DNA of 60,000 bases from Tubulanus polymorphus (GCF_964204645.1 NC_134032.1:13946275-14006274), one strand, 5' to 3'; counted from the stretch's first letter, positions 41,384-53,668 are shown. Notes: generated by a model not told the origin, from the letters alone. Numbers and translations: made by a program.

Positions 41384-42146
41384 GCGGATACAGGGGGTCG
41401 CACCTGCGGCACGTGCGACCCCTTGAATTTGTGAAGTGCCCTTTTCAAAAAGATTCTCATGAAAATACAGCGCCCGCAAAATCCGACGTCCGGACCTATG
41501 AAATGAATTAGAATTTGAATTATTGCGGAAAAGGGCACTTTATATTGCAAAAAATGGCACGTTTTATTGAATCAATTGCCAAAAGGCACGTTATATTGTC
41601 AAGAAGGGCACATATATTGCGAAAAAGGGCACGTTCATTTGCCAAAAATTAAGAAAAGGGCTCCAAAAATTGTTTGAAAAATCCTGTTATGGGCACGATT
41701 AATCTCCAAAATGAGGGCGCATTCAATCATATTACCGTACTGATGTGTTCTGACAGGGCACAACTCTGTGACTATCGGCACGTTCAAATTGCCAAAAAAA
41801 TCCTAAAGGCACATTGTATTGCCAAAAGGGCACGTTCATAAAAATTCAGAAAAGGGCTCAAAAATAGTTGTCTCAAAAAAATGACTAATAACTATCACAT
41901 TCTAAAAGGGGCACATTCAAATTGCAATAAATACTAAGAGTGGTTTGTTATTGCCTAAAATTCAGACAAGGGTATTTTTGCTATTTTGATGCCTCAGATG
42001 CTCTGATAGCTGGGCTTCAAATTTTTAACTGATTCTAAACCCCTTCGTACCTTCGGTGCTCGCCTCGTCGTCGTAATACAAATCCGGACAGGTGCCCTCT
42101 TGAATGAGTGCTACCCCTTGAATTTGGGCCTAGATCCGCCCCTGGA
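41384..42146. mobile_element. ~0.76-kb terminal-inverted-repeat element, copy A
   Basis: Ends 'caggggcggatac' and 'gatccgcccctg', flanked by GAACC on both sides (possible 5-bp target duplication). The inside is a degenerate run of 'gggcacgtt' and 'aaaaagggca' motifs without a gene. An inverted copy is at 54752-55503. Confidence 0.8.
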
Positions 42147-43720
42147 ACCGATACCAACCAAACACTTTCAAAAATAACTTGAAACCTTATTTAGAAATAA
42201 TTGCGATTAAGATTTCATCCCCGGCTTTAATTACTCTTGTTAGCTCATGTTTAATTAGTAAAAATGTTCATGTAAGTCCCAGACGAAGTCTCTTGATATT
42301 TCGGCTAAAACATTTACATGTCATTTGCGGTGTATCGTTTTTATATACTTGTAATCGATTTCAATAAATTAATCGATTTTCAATCGTCATTGTAATAATT
42401 TTGTTCTTTTTGAATAAATTTCTTTTTAATGTTTCGGATAATTCTATTGATTTTCCTTGTGTAACAATGAGTGAATTGCTAGCTACCTCCTGAGGGAGAG
42501 ACTCTCTTTAGTGCCTGCGGACCATGGGGGAGCTAAGAGGCTTCAGGATAAACGGGGGGTTGTACGCGGTTCGAACCCTGTACATCGATACTGATTCTTA
42601 GTGATTCCGCTACTGAAAGAGATGGACGGGGGTGTCCCAGGCTCAAATCCAATAGATAGTGACTGATTCTGAGTATTAACTGAAAAGAGGATGCTTTCTA
42701 TGTACTCGTCTATACTCAAACTGGAACCATTCAATGTCAACTAATATCTAGACTTCAAAAAGGTCGATTGAAGTGTTACCTTACAAACCTCAATCATACA
42801 CATGCAGCCCATTTATTAATTGATTAGACTTATTTCTTTTGAATATCATGCCTCAGTTCGGGGGTATATCATATTATCTAGGTCTAAACAGATTCCCAAA
42901 AAGTACGGGGATTTTAGCAGTGTACCGGTATAGCCGGTAGTATAGATATTTTCATAGGGATTGATAGTAGAAAATTGATATATGTGATAATTGAAAAATC
43001 GCCCATGAAATACTTGGTAAAAAGTTATAATGTGGGACTTCTGGGCTTTTGGTTCTATCATCTATCCTGCATGTTCCTTCTGCACACAAAATGAAATCCT
43101 CTTTTGGGAACAAAAATCCAGTTACGTAAACAAACAGCAAACATATCGTTTCGCATTAACCTTTTTCTATATTCAAATTCTAGTATTGAGTGATTTACAA
43201 TTCAATTGTTTATCGAAGATCTTTTTCTAAAAATCTCTAAACACTTATTCTGAATTTGACGGGGATCAATCGCTCAATGATATTTCTCAATAAGTTGTAC
43301 ACCTTAAAATCATAATCTTGAATATTTGAGCCAGTCATATCTATCTAAATCTTCAGTTGTACTTAGTTCCAAAATAAAGATTATAAAGCTAAAATCCATG
43401 AGGAGATCAAATTATTGAAATATTTTAGTTTCTTCAATCATTAAGAGATGGCGATAAGATCTGTTACACTCGTTTTGCACGTAACGGCCGTTAGGTGTTG
43501 TTGTAACTGTGCACTAGTTCATGAATAATCCATTAGATGGCGAAGTCATCTCATTATCATCTTATCTTATCTAAAACCGGCTTTGATGTATTGTAAATAG
43601 TTAATGGATATATTTTGTAAACTTTTTCATTCTCTAAATTTTAATCACTTCAGTGTTGTTTTGTAAATATTTGTATATACATGTGAAATAGTTTTCCTCC
43701 ATATACCATGGAAATGGTTG
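42147..43720. other. no gene; one SINE-like B-box
   Basis: A perfect tRNA-type B box (ggttcgaaccc) occurs at about 42570-42580 in a stretch that does not fold as a tRNA, so a decayed tRNA-derived SINE is possible. Nothing else supported. Confidence 0.3.
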
Positions 43721-43724
43721 GAGC

Positions 43725-43768
43725 GTGAATAAAATCGTAATCGTAATCGTAATCGTAATCGTAATCTT
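43725..43768. repeat. (atcgta)n tail
   Basis: Six hexamers 'atcgta' directly after 'gcgtgaataaa'. The preceding ~250 bp lacks a long frame. The arrangement looks like a non-LTR retroelement 3' end; only the repeat itself is certain. Confidence 0.6.
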
Positions 43769-43769
43769 T

Positions 43770-44890
43770 TGTAAGACTTTCAAACCTTCATTTACGCAGA
43801 AATGAATTTAAAAAAATAGCCTATAATTTGGGGATTTATAACATTGTCTATCTGATTATGACCAATTCTTGCTGAACTTGCGAAAACATTCCAAATTTAG
43901 ACACATTACTTAGAGCTTCAAATTTCCACTCAGCAAAATTGATCCAAGATGGTTTAGATATCATCATAGTAGTGTATAGTAAAGTATCTGTATATTTTGT
44001 CAATAACTTTCATGTCACCGATGTTTTCAAAATGTTTTTATTTTTATCTCGATTAACAAAATTATTTTTCCCCATTTACTATGTAAATATGGTAGGCGAG
44101 TAATGGCATTATCTTGGCGATCTGGTTTTAATTACTCCTCTTCAAAATGGTTTTAGCATTATATTTTTACTGTAAACATTTCAACCAGTTCACCATAGAT
44201 CAACAAGGGAGAGGAAATTCAGAATAAGCTCTATAGAAAAGGGAGGTGCTTGGGGTCTATCCCGAAGTGCTGGAGTTACATCTTCTTTCTTCACTTTTCC
44301 AAGATAAACCAAAAAATTCAGTGTCCAGGCTGGATCATTCCTAGGGTGTTGGCTTTTATCCTCTTTCCTTTCACCTTCTGTTCACAAATAAAATCCTGTG
44401 ATGAGAACAAAAATCCAATTGAACAAACAACAAATATCAAACAATCATAAAAGTCATGTTTTTCCAAATAAATTCGGACATAAATACATCTCTATTTACA
44501 TTTTAAGAAAATTTTCGATGTTCACATTTTTGAACCAAACCCTAAATTGTATATGAATATAATGATTATTATTAAAATGAAAAAAAAATTAACATACATT
44601 TTTGTAACGTAAACCTAAACAAAATTGAGCAAAAACTATCTAGAAAGCGAGGCAAACGTAATATAATCAGATTTCACCTTTTCTGAAAGAAAAAATGGAA
44701 TGTTTCTACTAGTATAAGATTCTTACACAGTTTTCATGATTTAACAATATTTATTTAATTGTATCATGGAAATGTTTCAATATTATCATACAACAATTAT
44801 CAAAATTTATTCAAACAACAAGAAAACTGCAATATTTCTTTCAATGATTATTTTCAATTCTTCCTTCAGTTTTAATCATATCAATGCATT
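43770..44890. other. AT-rich, nothing recognised
   Basis: No exon, structured RNA or repeat array identified. Confidence 0.4.
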
Positions 44891-44895
44891 CGGGA

Positions 44896-45029
44896 TCATT
44901 CATTTATTACGTACACATTAGGAGAGGGTTGGAGGGGTAGGAGTCAGTGCAATTGTGTACTGTAATGCTTAATGTATACGAAAAAATGAAAAATTCAAAT
45001 TTTATGCGTACGTAATTAATGAATGATCC
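44896..45029. mobile_element. ~134-bp MITE with gggatcattcatt ends, copy 1
   Basis: Ends 'gggatcattcatttattacg' and 'gtaattaatgaatgatccc' are inverted repeats. An inverted copy lies at 47208-47372. Confidence 0.8.
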
Positions 45030-45535
45030 CTTCATCAAAATTCAACTTTTTTCTTACCTACAAAAGATTTTTCGACCAACAAAAAATCCACACAAGAAAT
45101 TCATAATCTCCTTTTCAATGAAATATCTATACCATAGATTTCTATATACAATCAGTTTTTCTCCGATCGAGTCAAATTCAATAAAGTTCAAGTAATTAAA
45201 GATAATTCTATGAATATTCAACCACACAGATACAACAAATAATTAAAGATTATTAAATTCTATAGTATATAGTTTGTATTCAGACCATTCATTCCTTGTG
45301 ATCACCATCAAATTCCAAAATTGGCTGATTTGCATATTGCATGTATATATTTTCACTCACTTAAAATAATCATCTCTTTAGTCTTTTTACAATATGTTTT
45401 TGTAGAACATATAAAATTTTCACATTAAAGCCTTTTTTCAATTCCTAAATTTTTCGATCATTTATTCTAAGTTGCTGCTACTGCTGTTAACGAATATTTA
45501 AACAAATCCAATTTAGTGACTGAAGGAAAGAAGGG

Positions 45536-46467
45536 TGATACTGTCCACGAGACGCAACTGATAGCGGCACTGTCCACGAGACGCAGCTGATAGCGATACT
45601 GTCCACGAGACGCAACTGATAGCGATACTGTCCACGAGACGCAACTGATAGCGATACTGTCCACGAGACGCAACTGATAGCGATACTGTCCACGAGACGC
45701 AACTGATAGCGATACTGTCCACGAGACGCAACTGATAGCGATACTGTCCACGAGATGCAACAGATAGCGATACTGTACACGAGACGCAACTGATAGCGAT
45801 ACCGTCCACGAGATGCAACAGATAGCGATACCGTCCACGAGACGCAACTGATAGCGATACTGTACACGAGATGCAACTGATAGCGATACCGTCCACGAGA
45901 CGCAACTGATAGCGATACTGTCCACGAGACGCAACTGATAGCGATACTGTCCACGAGATGCAACTGATAGCGATACTGTACACGAGATGCAACTGATAGC
46001 GATACTGTACACGAGATGCAACTGATAGCGATACCGTCCACGAGACGCAACTGATAGCGATACCGTCCACGAGACACAACTGATAGCGATACTGTCCACG
46101 AGATGCAACTGATAGCGATACTGTCCACGAGACGCAACTGATAGCGATACTGTCCACGAGATGCAACTGATAGCGATACTGTCCACGAGACGCAGCTGAT
46201 AGCGGCACTGTCCACGAGACGCAACTGATAGCGATACTGTCCACGAGACGCAACTGATAGCGATACTGTCCACGAGACGCAACTGATAGCGATACTGTCC
46301 ACGAGATGCAACTGATAGCGATACTGTACACGAGATGCAACTGATAGCGATACTGTCCACGAGATGCAACAGATAGCGATACTGTACACGAGACGCAACT
46401 GATAGCGATACTGTCCACGAGATGCAACTGATAGCGATACTGTACACGAGACGCAACTGATAGCGAT
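45536..46467. repeat. 29-bp minisatellite, ~32 copies
   Basis: Units of 'cgatactgtccacgagacgc' plus 'aactgatag', with c/t and c/a variants. Because 29 is not a multiple of 3 and the unit has no minus-strand stop, three long minus-strand frames (up to 371 codons) are open. They are artefacts of the repeat. Confidence 0.95.
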
Positions 46468-47205
46468 ATACAAATTGTTGTTTTCGTGAAGCAGTCAGTG
46501 TCTTCCGGTTCACATCAATAACAGCAAATTGGAGAAACAGAAAAAAAAAATAAAACAAAATATTAAAAAAGATTTGAAACACATCAAAATATCAGAAAAC
46601 GAAGAGTGACGAGGTATTTACCTTATTTGCTTTTGCTGTTTGTCCAATTGGCCATTGAGCAAGTTGACAGTTGCATGTTGACCACAGGGAGAGTTGACAG
46701 TGTTCAAGTTGATCAGTTTGAGTTGAAAGTAGCAAGTAGTTGCCGTTCCTGTTGTTGTCATCGTCATTTTTTTACAATATAGGGGATATATATATATCCT
46801 TTCAGACATCATTTTTTTCATACACAATTTTTTTCTTACATAATCATAATCTATTTTGATTATAATAATTCTTTTAATTGTAAAAATGTTTCTGTTTTTT
46901 CCCTAAACATACTTGTTAGAACTCAAGTCAATCAAAATGTTGATTGTATCAAGATTTTCATAATTGACTTTCATGAGGTCACATGAGACTTGAAGTAATG
47001 TTTTTACAGGTTCGATCCCTGAAGATACACATTATTTTTCCTATTATTTATTTATTCTTTTTAACACTTTGGATTCTTTTGAACCCAGAATTAGTTCAAC
47101 AAAAAATTATTAAATGCGAAACACAATTCGCAAAAACAAATAAACAGAAGAATATTTCTCATTTTCGATAAATATAAAAATCTTTTACAAAAACTACAAA
47201 CACTA
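46468..47205. other. no gene recognised
   Basis: AT-rich, with a 'tatatata' run near 46785. No splice-bounded open frame found. Confidence 0.4.
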
Positions 47206-47207
47206 AG

Positions 47208-47372
47208 GGATCATTCATTTGTTACGTACGCATAAAATTTGAATTTTTCAACCCCCCCCTCCCCCTCCGTACGCAAAATCGGCCATTCTTTCATATACAT
47301 TAAGCATTACAGTACACAATTGCACTGATCCCCCTCCCCTAATGCGTACGTAATAAATGAACGAATGACCGA
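47208..47372. mobile_element. MITE with gggatcattcatt ends, copy 2
   Basis: Same family as 44896-45029, inverted. Ends 'gggatcattcatttgttacg' and 'cgtaataaatgaacgaatgacc', with a C/T-rich insertion in the middle. Confidence 0.75.
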
Positions 47373-48554
47373 TAAGGTTGTTGACCATTGCATGAATGCC
47401 ACTACAGCAAGAATTAAGGCGACATTTGTCCAATAGTAACTTCTATCAATGTTTGATATGGTTAATTTTAGCTTCCTTTCACTGATTCATCAAAGATTAA
47501 CATATCGTAAGCCTACAGTTATACTTGTTATACGGCCAATATTAACAGTTGACAACTGCCAATCAACCACAAACTACTGCGTTATGAAATGAGGATTTTA
47601 CACTATAGTTTCAATGTCAGATGTATATCTTATGATTATCAGTAAAATAACAATTGAAGTAGATACTCTATTGATTAAGTAATTACCAACTTTGGAGAAA
47701 GATAATTAATATCATCATAGTTCTGAAAAGTATATTGTAATTTTGGCACTCTCTCACATGTCAGTTTTACGCTTATGTCAACTCTAGTCATCACTTATAA
47801 ATATCTAATTAACATTTTTGAGATAGTTCAAAAAGTCCAGTCGAGCTCAGTGCAGTTGAGATCAGATCAGAACAGGGCCGACCTGCGAGTCGTGAGCTCC
47901 AGATACTATAACGAAAAGGCCGACCAACGAGTCGCGAGCTTTGACATACATCAATAAATAATATTCACGTCAGATCATCGAAAATATACTACATGTAGTT
48001 AGTATTCTCCTCGTCTGGATTCGGATTTTAAGAGATGTTCGACAAAGGATCGCGTCCGATAGTAGAGCACACCTCTTTAATAGTCTCTCTACAACATACG
48101 CACGGTATCAACTGGTCGACCAGCACGAAATTACACCTTTCTGCTGATCGTGGAATTGGACGAAAACAGTTTAAATCTATTCGTTTCAACTGCATCAATC
48201 ATCGTGTACCAGATACATGTACAGAGTGTTTGCAACTGTCACCTTGGTAAAGTGGGATAACTTGTATTCAGGTTGTTCGATATACATAGTCCTGGACCAA
48301 ACGCCCACGAACTACGGGACAGCCTTACCAAGGAGCAGGATCAACCAGCAAACAAGCCAAAAGAATATGAGGTTCTGTACACCACATAAGAAGTGTTTCT
48401 AATCAAGACTTTATATCATTGTAACTGTTTATTACCCCTTTATTTATATATTTCTAAGAATTTGAATTAATGTTTACCATTATTGACGTTTATCACTTTC
48501 AAACTGCTACTGATTTAAAATGCTCGTACAGATTCTTTTGTTCCCTATTGATAG
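47373..48554 (+). other. 5' side of the plus-strand paralogue, no coding exon fixed
   Basis: Contains a short internal repeat ('gccgacc.acgagtcg.gagct') at about 47878 and 47921, and an open frame at 48035-48250 with no recognisable motif. From about 48480 it matches the intron before exon 14. Confidence 0.35.
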
Positions 48555-48692
48555 GAAGTGATGGTAGAATGGCCGAGGTGGCCAACTGCCCCAGTCGTAG
48601 TTGGTGGGCTGAGAGTAGCAGTTGACAACTGCTACAAGTACGATGAACTACGACTTGCAGCAACTGAGAAAATCAGAGAAAAAGAAGACTAA
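48555..48692 (+). pseudogene. exon 14-like copy with a stop, unit 1
   Basis: Acceptor ctattgatag. Reads EVMVEWPRWPTAPVVVGGLR, VAVDNCYKYDELRLAA, TEKIREKED and stop. The end corresponds to exon 15 joined without an intron. Confidence 0.65.
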
Positions 48693-49307
48693 GGAATATG
48701 AGATTATAACAAACAGATTATCTCGCGCTCGCGATACTCTATCTATCAGTGGCCATAAAGAATGATTGCCATGTTTCCCACGGTGAATTTTGATCTAAGC
48801 CGAACCCGGTCTTTAATCTTTCAGAAAATGCCATGAACTGTTCCGGAAAGGATCACAAGGGTCCTCCAGGGGGCGAAGGAATCAATGGACACACCCTCCA
48901 CAGTCGCTCTATCAATAACTACAGGGACAGAATTTATCACGAGCGGACGCAGTAAAGGTGGTCAAGCAAAGGGGAAGAGTAAGAGCAGATCAAATAGAGC
49001 TAGTCCACCGGGACTTGGTAATTTTATCAATAACTACAGAGACAGAATTCATCACGAGCGGACGCGGTAAAAGTTGTCAAGCAAAGGGGAAGAGTAAGAG
49101 CAGATCAACTAGAGCTAGTCCACCTGGACCTAGTCATTTTATCAATAACTACAGAGACAGAATTCATCACGAGCGGACACGGTAAAAGTTGTCAAGCAAA
49201 GGGGAAGAGTAAGAGCAGATCAATTAGAGCTAGTCCACCTGGACCTAGTCATTTTATCAATAACTACAAAGACAGAATTTAACAAAAATTTGTCATTTAT
49301 ATTTCAG

Positions 49308-49522
49308 GAAATCGAAACAGTATTCGAGGTCAAGATGGGGCGTCAATTAGGGCCTCGTTTCAACGCACACTTGTGCGTAAATTTAAGGACATTGTGGTAG
49401 ATTTGCCCCGGGTGTACGCCATTGTGGTAGTTCGTGGGCCGAAAGTAGCAGTTGACAACTGCTACGAGTGCGATGAACTACGACTTGCAGCAACTGAGAA
49501 AATCAGAGAAAAAGAAGACTAA
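49308..49522 (+). pseudogene. fused exon 13+14(+15) copy, unit 2
   Basis: Acceptor ttatatttcag. Exons 13 and 14 are contiguous (RTLVRKFKD then IVVDLPRVYAIVVVRG) with no intron. One base is missing in 'ggggcg' (gggacg in the intact versions), shifting the frame after VKMG. Confidence 0.75.
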
Positions 49523-50031
49523 GGAATATGACTAAGGAATATGAGATTATAACAAACAGATTATCTCGAGCTCGCGATACTCTATCAGTGGCCATAAAGA
49601 ATGATTGCCATGTTTCCCACGGTGAATTTTGATCTAGGCCGAACCCGATCTTTAATCTTTCAGAAAATGCCATAAACTGTTCCGGAAAGGATCACAAGGG
49701 TCCTCCAGGGGGCGAAGGAATCAATGGACACACCCTCCACAGTCGCTCTATCAATAACTACAGGGACAGAATTTATCACGAGCGGACGCAGTAAAGGTGG
49801 TCAAGCAAAGGGGAAGAGTAAGAGCAGATCAACTAGAGCTAGTCCACCTGGACCTAGTCATTTTATCAATAACTATAGAGACAGAATTCATCACGAGCGG
49901 ACGCGGTAAAAGTTGTCAAGCAAAGGGGAAGAGTAAGAGCAGATCAACTAGAGCTAGTCCACCGGGACCTAGTCATTTTATCAATAACTATAGAGACAGA
50001 ATCTATCAAAAATTTGTCATTTATATTTCAG

Positions 50032-50246
50032 GAAATCGAAACAGTATTCGAGGTCAAGATGGGGCGTCAATTAGGGCCTCGTTTCAACGCACACTTGTGC
50101 GTAAATTTAAGGACATTGTAGTAGATTTGCCCCGGGTGTACGCCGTTGTGGTAGTTCGTGGGCTGAAAGTAGCAGTTGACAACTGCTACGAGTGCGATGA
50201 ACTACGACTTGCAGCAACTGAGAAAATCAGAGAAAAAGAAGACTAA
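50032..50246 (+). pseudogene. fused exon 13+14(+15) copy, unit 3
   Basis: Nearly identical to unit 2, with the same one-base deletion. Ends TEKIREKED and stop. Confidence 0.75.
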
Positions 50247-50743
50247 GGAATATGAGATTATAACAAACAGATTATCTCGTGCTCGCGATACTCTATCTAT
50301 CAGTGGCCATAAAGAATGATTGCAAAGTTTCCCACGGTGAATTTTGATCTAGGCCGAACCCGGTCTTTAATCTTTCAGAAAATGCCATGAACTGTTCCGG
50401 AAAGGATCACAAGGGTCCTCCAGGGGGTGAAGGAATCGATGAACACACCCTCCACAGTCGCTTTATCAATAACAGAGACAGAATTCATCACGAGCGGACG
50501 CAGTAAAGGTTGTCAAGCAAAGGGGAAGAGTAAAAGCAGATCAAATAGAGCTAGTCCACCTGGACCTAGTCATTTTATCAATAACTATAGAGACAGAATT
50601 CATCACGAGCGGACGCGGTAAAAGTTGTCAAGCAAAGGGGAAGAGTAAGAGCAGATCAACTAGAGCTAGTCCACCGGGACCTAGTTATTTTATCAATAAC
50701 TATAGAGACAGAATCTATCAAAAATTTGTCATTTATATTTCAG

Positions 50744-50923
50744 GAAATCGAAACAGTATTCGAGGTCAAGATGGGGACGTCAATTAGGGCCTCGTTCCAA
50801 CGCACACTTGTGCGAAAATTTAAGGACATAACCATTGATTTGCCGATAGCCGCGGTCGTATTTCGTGGGCCGAAAGTAGCAGTTGACAACAAGTGCAATG
50901 AACTAAGACTTGCAGCAACGTAG
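50744..50923 (+). pseudogene. fused exon 13+14 copy, unit 4, frame intact
   Basis: Acceptor ttatatttcag. No one-base deletion, so it is open from EIETVFEVKMGTSIRASFQR through FRGPKVAVDN to a TAG after LRLAAT (59 codons). Six residues are lost in the middle. Confidence 0.7.
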
Positions 50924-51323
50924 AAAATAAAAGAAATAGAAGACTAAAGAATATGAGAATATGAATATCAACAACAGAGACAGAATTCATCACGAGCGGA
51001 CGCGCCCAAGGTTGTCAAGCAAAGGGGAAGAGTAAGAGCAGATCAACTAGAGCTAGTCCACCTGGACCTAGTCATTTTCATTAACTACAGAGACAGAATT
51101 CATCACGAGCGGACGCGGTAAAAGTTGTCAAGCAAAGGGGAAGAGTAAGAGCAGATTAAGTAGAGCTAGTCCACCTGGACTTGGTCATTTTATCAATAAC
51201 TACAGAGACAGAATTTATCAAAAATTTGTCATTTATATTTTCAGGAAATCGAATCATAATTCGAATTAAAGGGGGGCATCAATTAGGGCCATGTTCCAAC
51301 GTACACTGAGACGTAAATTTCAG

Positions 51324-51404
51324 GAATTCGAAACAGTTTTCGAGTTGAAGTTGGGGACGTCGCTCAGGGCCTCGTTCCAGAAGACGCTAATGCGAAAAAA
51401 TCCG
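51324..51404 (+). pseudogene. exon 13-like copy
   Basis: 81 nt, acceptor aaatttcag, end AAAATCCG followed by gtcatg. A more decayed copy lies just upstream at 51245-51320. Confidence 0.6.
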
Positions 51405-51771
51405 GTCATGTGAAAAAGATTGATTTCAAAGGAAGTGTAGCTTACCCTAGGGGGAGCCACTTTGATTACATAAATTAAACAGTCAAAGGGTTAAAATGCT
51501 CTATACATTTTGTATTCAATTCTTTACTTTCACGTTAAAATGACTTTGGATATAACGACTTATCTAACTATTTGTTAGTTTTATTATAAACCTGAGAATT
51601 CCGTCCAAAATAAAACATTTTAATAATTTCATATCGATTATAAACGAACAGATTACTGAAATTCATTGTTGTATATAACGAGCTTTCAGTGAATGACGTT
51701 TATTTCTCATCACTTTCAAACTGCTACTGATTTAAAATGCTCATACAGATTCTTTTGTTCTCTATTTACAG

Positions 51772-51891
51772 CAAGTGATCGTAGATTTGCCGCGGGTTCA
51801 CGCAATTGTAGTAGTTCGTGGGCCGAAAGTAGCAGTTGACAACTGCTACGAGTACGCCCACGAACTACGCGACCGACTCGTCGCGCAGGAG
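51772..51891 (+). CDS. exon 14 of the plus-strand paralogue
   Basis: 120 nt with acceptor ctatttacag and donor gtaaga, the same size as the main-gene exon. Reads QVIVDLPRVHAIVVVRGPKV then AVDNCYEYAHELRDRLVAQE, two or three residues from the main copy. Confidence 0.65.
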
Positions 51892-52097
51892 GTAAGAATA
51901 ATAGTGTTAATAATATCCATACTTGATTATGACAACTAAAATATGAGAGTATATTAATGTTTCTTCGGTTGTGGGGGCCATCTAATCTTACTCAGTGTGT
52001 GCAGTCCCAGCATCATCCAGCCTGCAATCCTCGGTGCGATATAGGGCACACGTTAACCCCTATTGAAGGATGTCATCATTTTTCATTTATATTTCAG

Positions 52098-52178
52098 GAA
52101 ATCGAAACAGTTTTCGAGTTAAAGTTGGGGACGTCGCTCAGGGCCTCGTTCCAGAAAACGCTGACAAGAAAATATCCG
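52098..52178 (+). CDS. exon 13 copy placed after exon 14
   Basis: 81 nt with intact acceptor ttatatttcag and donor gtaatg. It follows exon 14 instead of preceding it: the order is reversed by a duplication whose left junction is at about 52075. If unspliced it meets TGA two codons later. Confidence 0.55.
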
Positions 52179-52443
52179 GTAATGTGAGAAAGATTGATTT
52201 CAAAGGAAGTGCAGCTTACCCTAGGGGGAGCCACTTTAATTACATAAATTAAACAGTCAAAGGGTTAAAATGCTCTATACATTTTGTATTCAATTCTTTA
52301 CTTTCACGTTAAAATGACTTTGGATATAACGACTTATCTAACTATTTGTTAGTTTTATTATAAACCTAGAACATGGAAATTTGAAATCATGAACTTGAAA
52401 ATGAAAAATGATTAAATCTAAATGTTGCTCGTTTATTTTATAG

Positions 52444-52476
52444 GTCACCAGAAAGCGACGCCGATCCGTCGACGAG
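52444..52476 (+). CDS. exon 23 copy: VTRKRRRSVDE
   Basis: 33 nt, acceptor ttttatag, donor gtcag. Identical peptide to the main gene. Confidence 0.65.
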
Positions 52477-52735
52477 GTCAGTTTGAATTCTATCGAATCG
52501 TTCTCCCGTTATTACTTTCAATCTGTCTTTTCGTCCATAGATAGGATCTCACAATCGCCAGTGGTATAAGCATTGTTCAGCAATTCAAGGGTGCTAATGT
52601 CCTTGAAAACCTGGCAATCTCATTGAATCAGAAAGATTGGGGAATTTGATAGATTTTTACCAAAATCCTGGAAAACACGGGGGATTTATAAATTCTTAAT
52701 ACTACAAAATCAAGGAAAAAAGTGGTCTACCCTCG

Positions 52736-52800
52736 GTCGGTCGGTCGGTCGGTCGGTCTGTGTCTGTCTGTCTGTGTCTGTCTGTCTGTGTCTGTCTTGT
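52736..52800. repeat. ggtc and tgtctgtc microsatellites
   Basis: Six ggtc/ggtcg units followed by a 'tgtctgtctg' run, in the intron homologous to intron 23. Confidence 0.85.
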
Positions 52801-53153
52801 AGACAGGATCTTGTTGTGCTGACTTGTGGTCGTAAGTTTTATGCTTTCGACATGTTCTATGATTGTGGCGACATTAAAGGTCATTGGTTTCTGTGTGTTG
52901 GTTTTTGAATATTGAAAAAAGTCCTATTGTCCGAGCGTCGGTGGAACCACTTTCCAAGTGATGTTCACGTCTCTGCACCCACAGTTCATGGTTATTCATG
53001 AAGACTTGACGATTATTTCCTGTTTTAAGTCGTGTAGATTATTATCATTGTGGTTCAATATAGATTACGACTATCTGAAAGTTGAGATTTACCAAAGAAA
53101 TGTGTATCAAAATTCTGAATGTTGATTTCAACTTTTTTTAAAATATTTTACAG

Positions 53154-53186
53154 CAACCTGTAAGCCCGAAAATTCGGCGAGACGAG
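53154..53186 (+). CDS. exon 24 copy: QPVSPKIRRDE
   Basis: 33 nt, acceptor attttacag, donor gtaagt. One codon shorter than the main gene. Confidence 0.65.
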
Positions 53187-53317
53187 GTAAGTTTCAATTT
53201 CATTAAATCATTTTCGATATTGATGTTAAATATTGATAACCTTAGCCCTGTTTCATAGACTGTATATGAAATATAAAAAAAAAAACTTACTGAATTTTCT
53301 TTCTTTTATTGCAACAG

Positions 53318-53359
53318 AAACCAATAGCTCCAGCAGCGGCAGCGGCCATTCCGGCACGA
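53318..53359 (+). CDS. exon 20-type copy: KPIAPAAAAAIPAR
   Basis: 42 nt, acceptor attgcaacag, donor gtaagt. Confidence 0.65.
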
Positions 53360-53626
53360 GTAAGTTTCAATTTTATAATTAAGCGTCATTCGTTTCCCGT
53401 GTATTCCCTCGTAGATGATCCTGTCTTAACATCAACTTTAATCCATTAGCACTCAGGAATTGCACTTAACTTTATGTAAGATATTTATGCTAATGACATC
53501 AAAATCATTTTTCATATACAGATATCTATATAAACCTGTCCAGTTTTTATGTCAACTGTGTTTATTAACGTTTGTTGCTGAACATGAAATTTAAAACAAA
53601 ACTGAATTTTCTTTCTTTTATTGCAG

Positions 53627-53668
53627 CAGAAACCAACAACAACAGCGACAGCAGCCATTCCTGCACGA
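53627..53668 (+). CDS. exon 18/19-type copy: QKPTTTATAAIPAR
   Basis: 42 nt, acceptor ttattgcag, donor gtaagt. Confidence 0.65.

Larger units (their letters stand above)
48885..51240 (+). repeat. 115-bp repeats with histone H2A tail-like translation
   Basis: Clusters of 115-bp units at about 48885-49290, 49724-50030, 50440-50740 and 50960-51240. One frame of each reads SGRGKSCQAKGKSKSRSTRA or a close variant (SGRSKGGQAKGKSKSRSNRA). Histone H2A typically begins SGRGKGGKAKGKSKSRSSRA. The match ends after this tail and no histone fold follows. As 115 is not a multiple of 3, each unit shifts frame and meets TAA. Confidence 0.65.

Noticed and set aside
45467-46582. 371-codon minus-strand open frame and two overlapping ones
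   Set aside because: They are readings of a 29-bp minisatellite in three frames, with no start context, splice sites or domain.
48885-49070. RIHHERTR seen as the H2A 'GRIHRLL' helix
   Set aside because: That peptide is read from the same bases as the SGRGK start in another frame, so it is not an independent extension of the H2A match.
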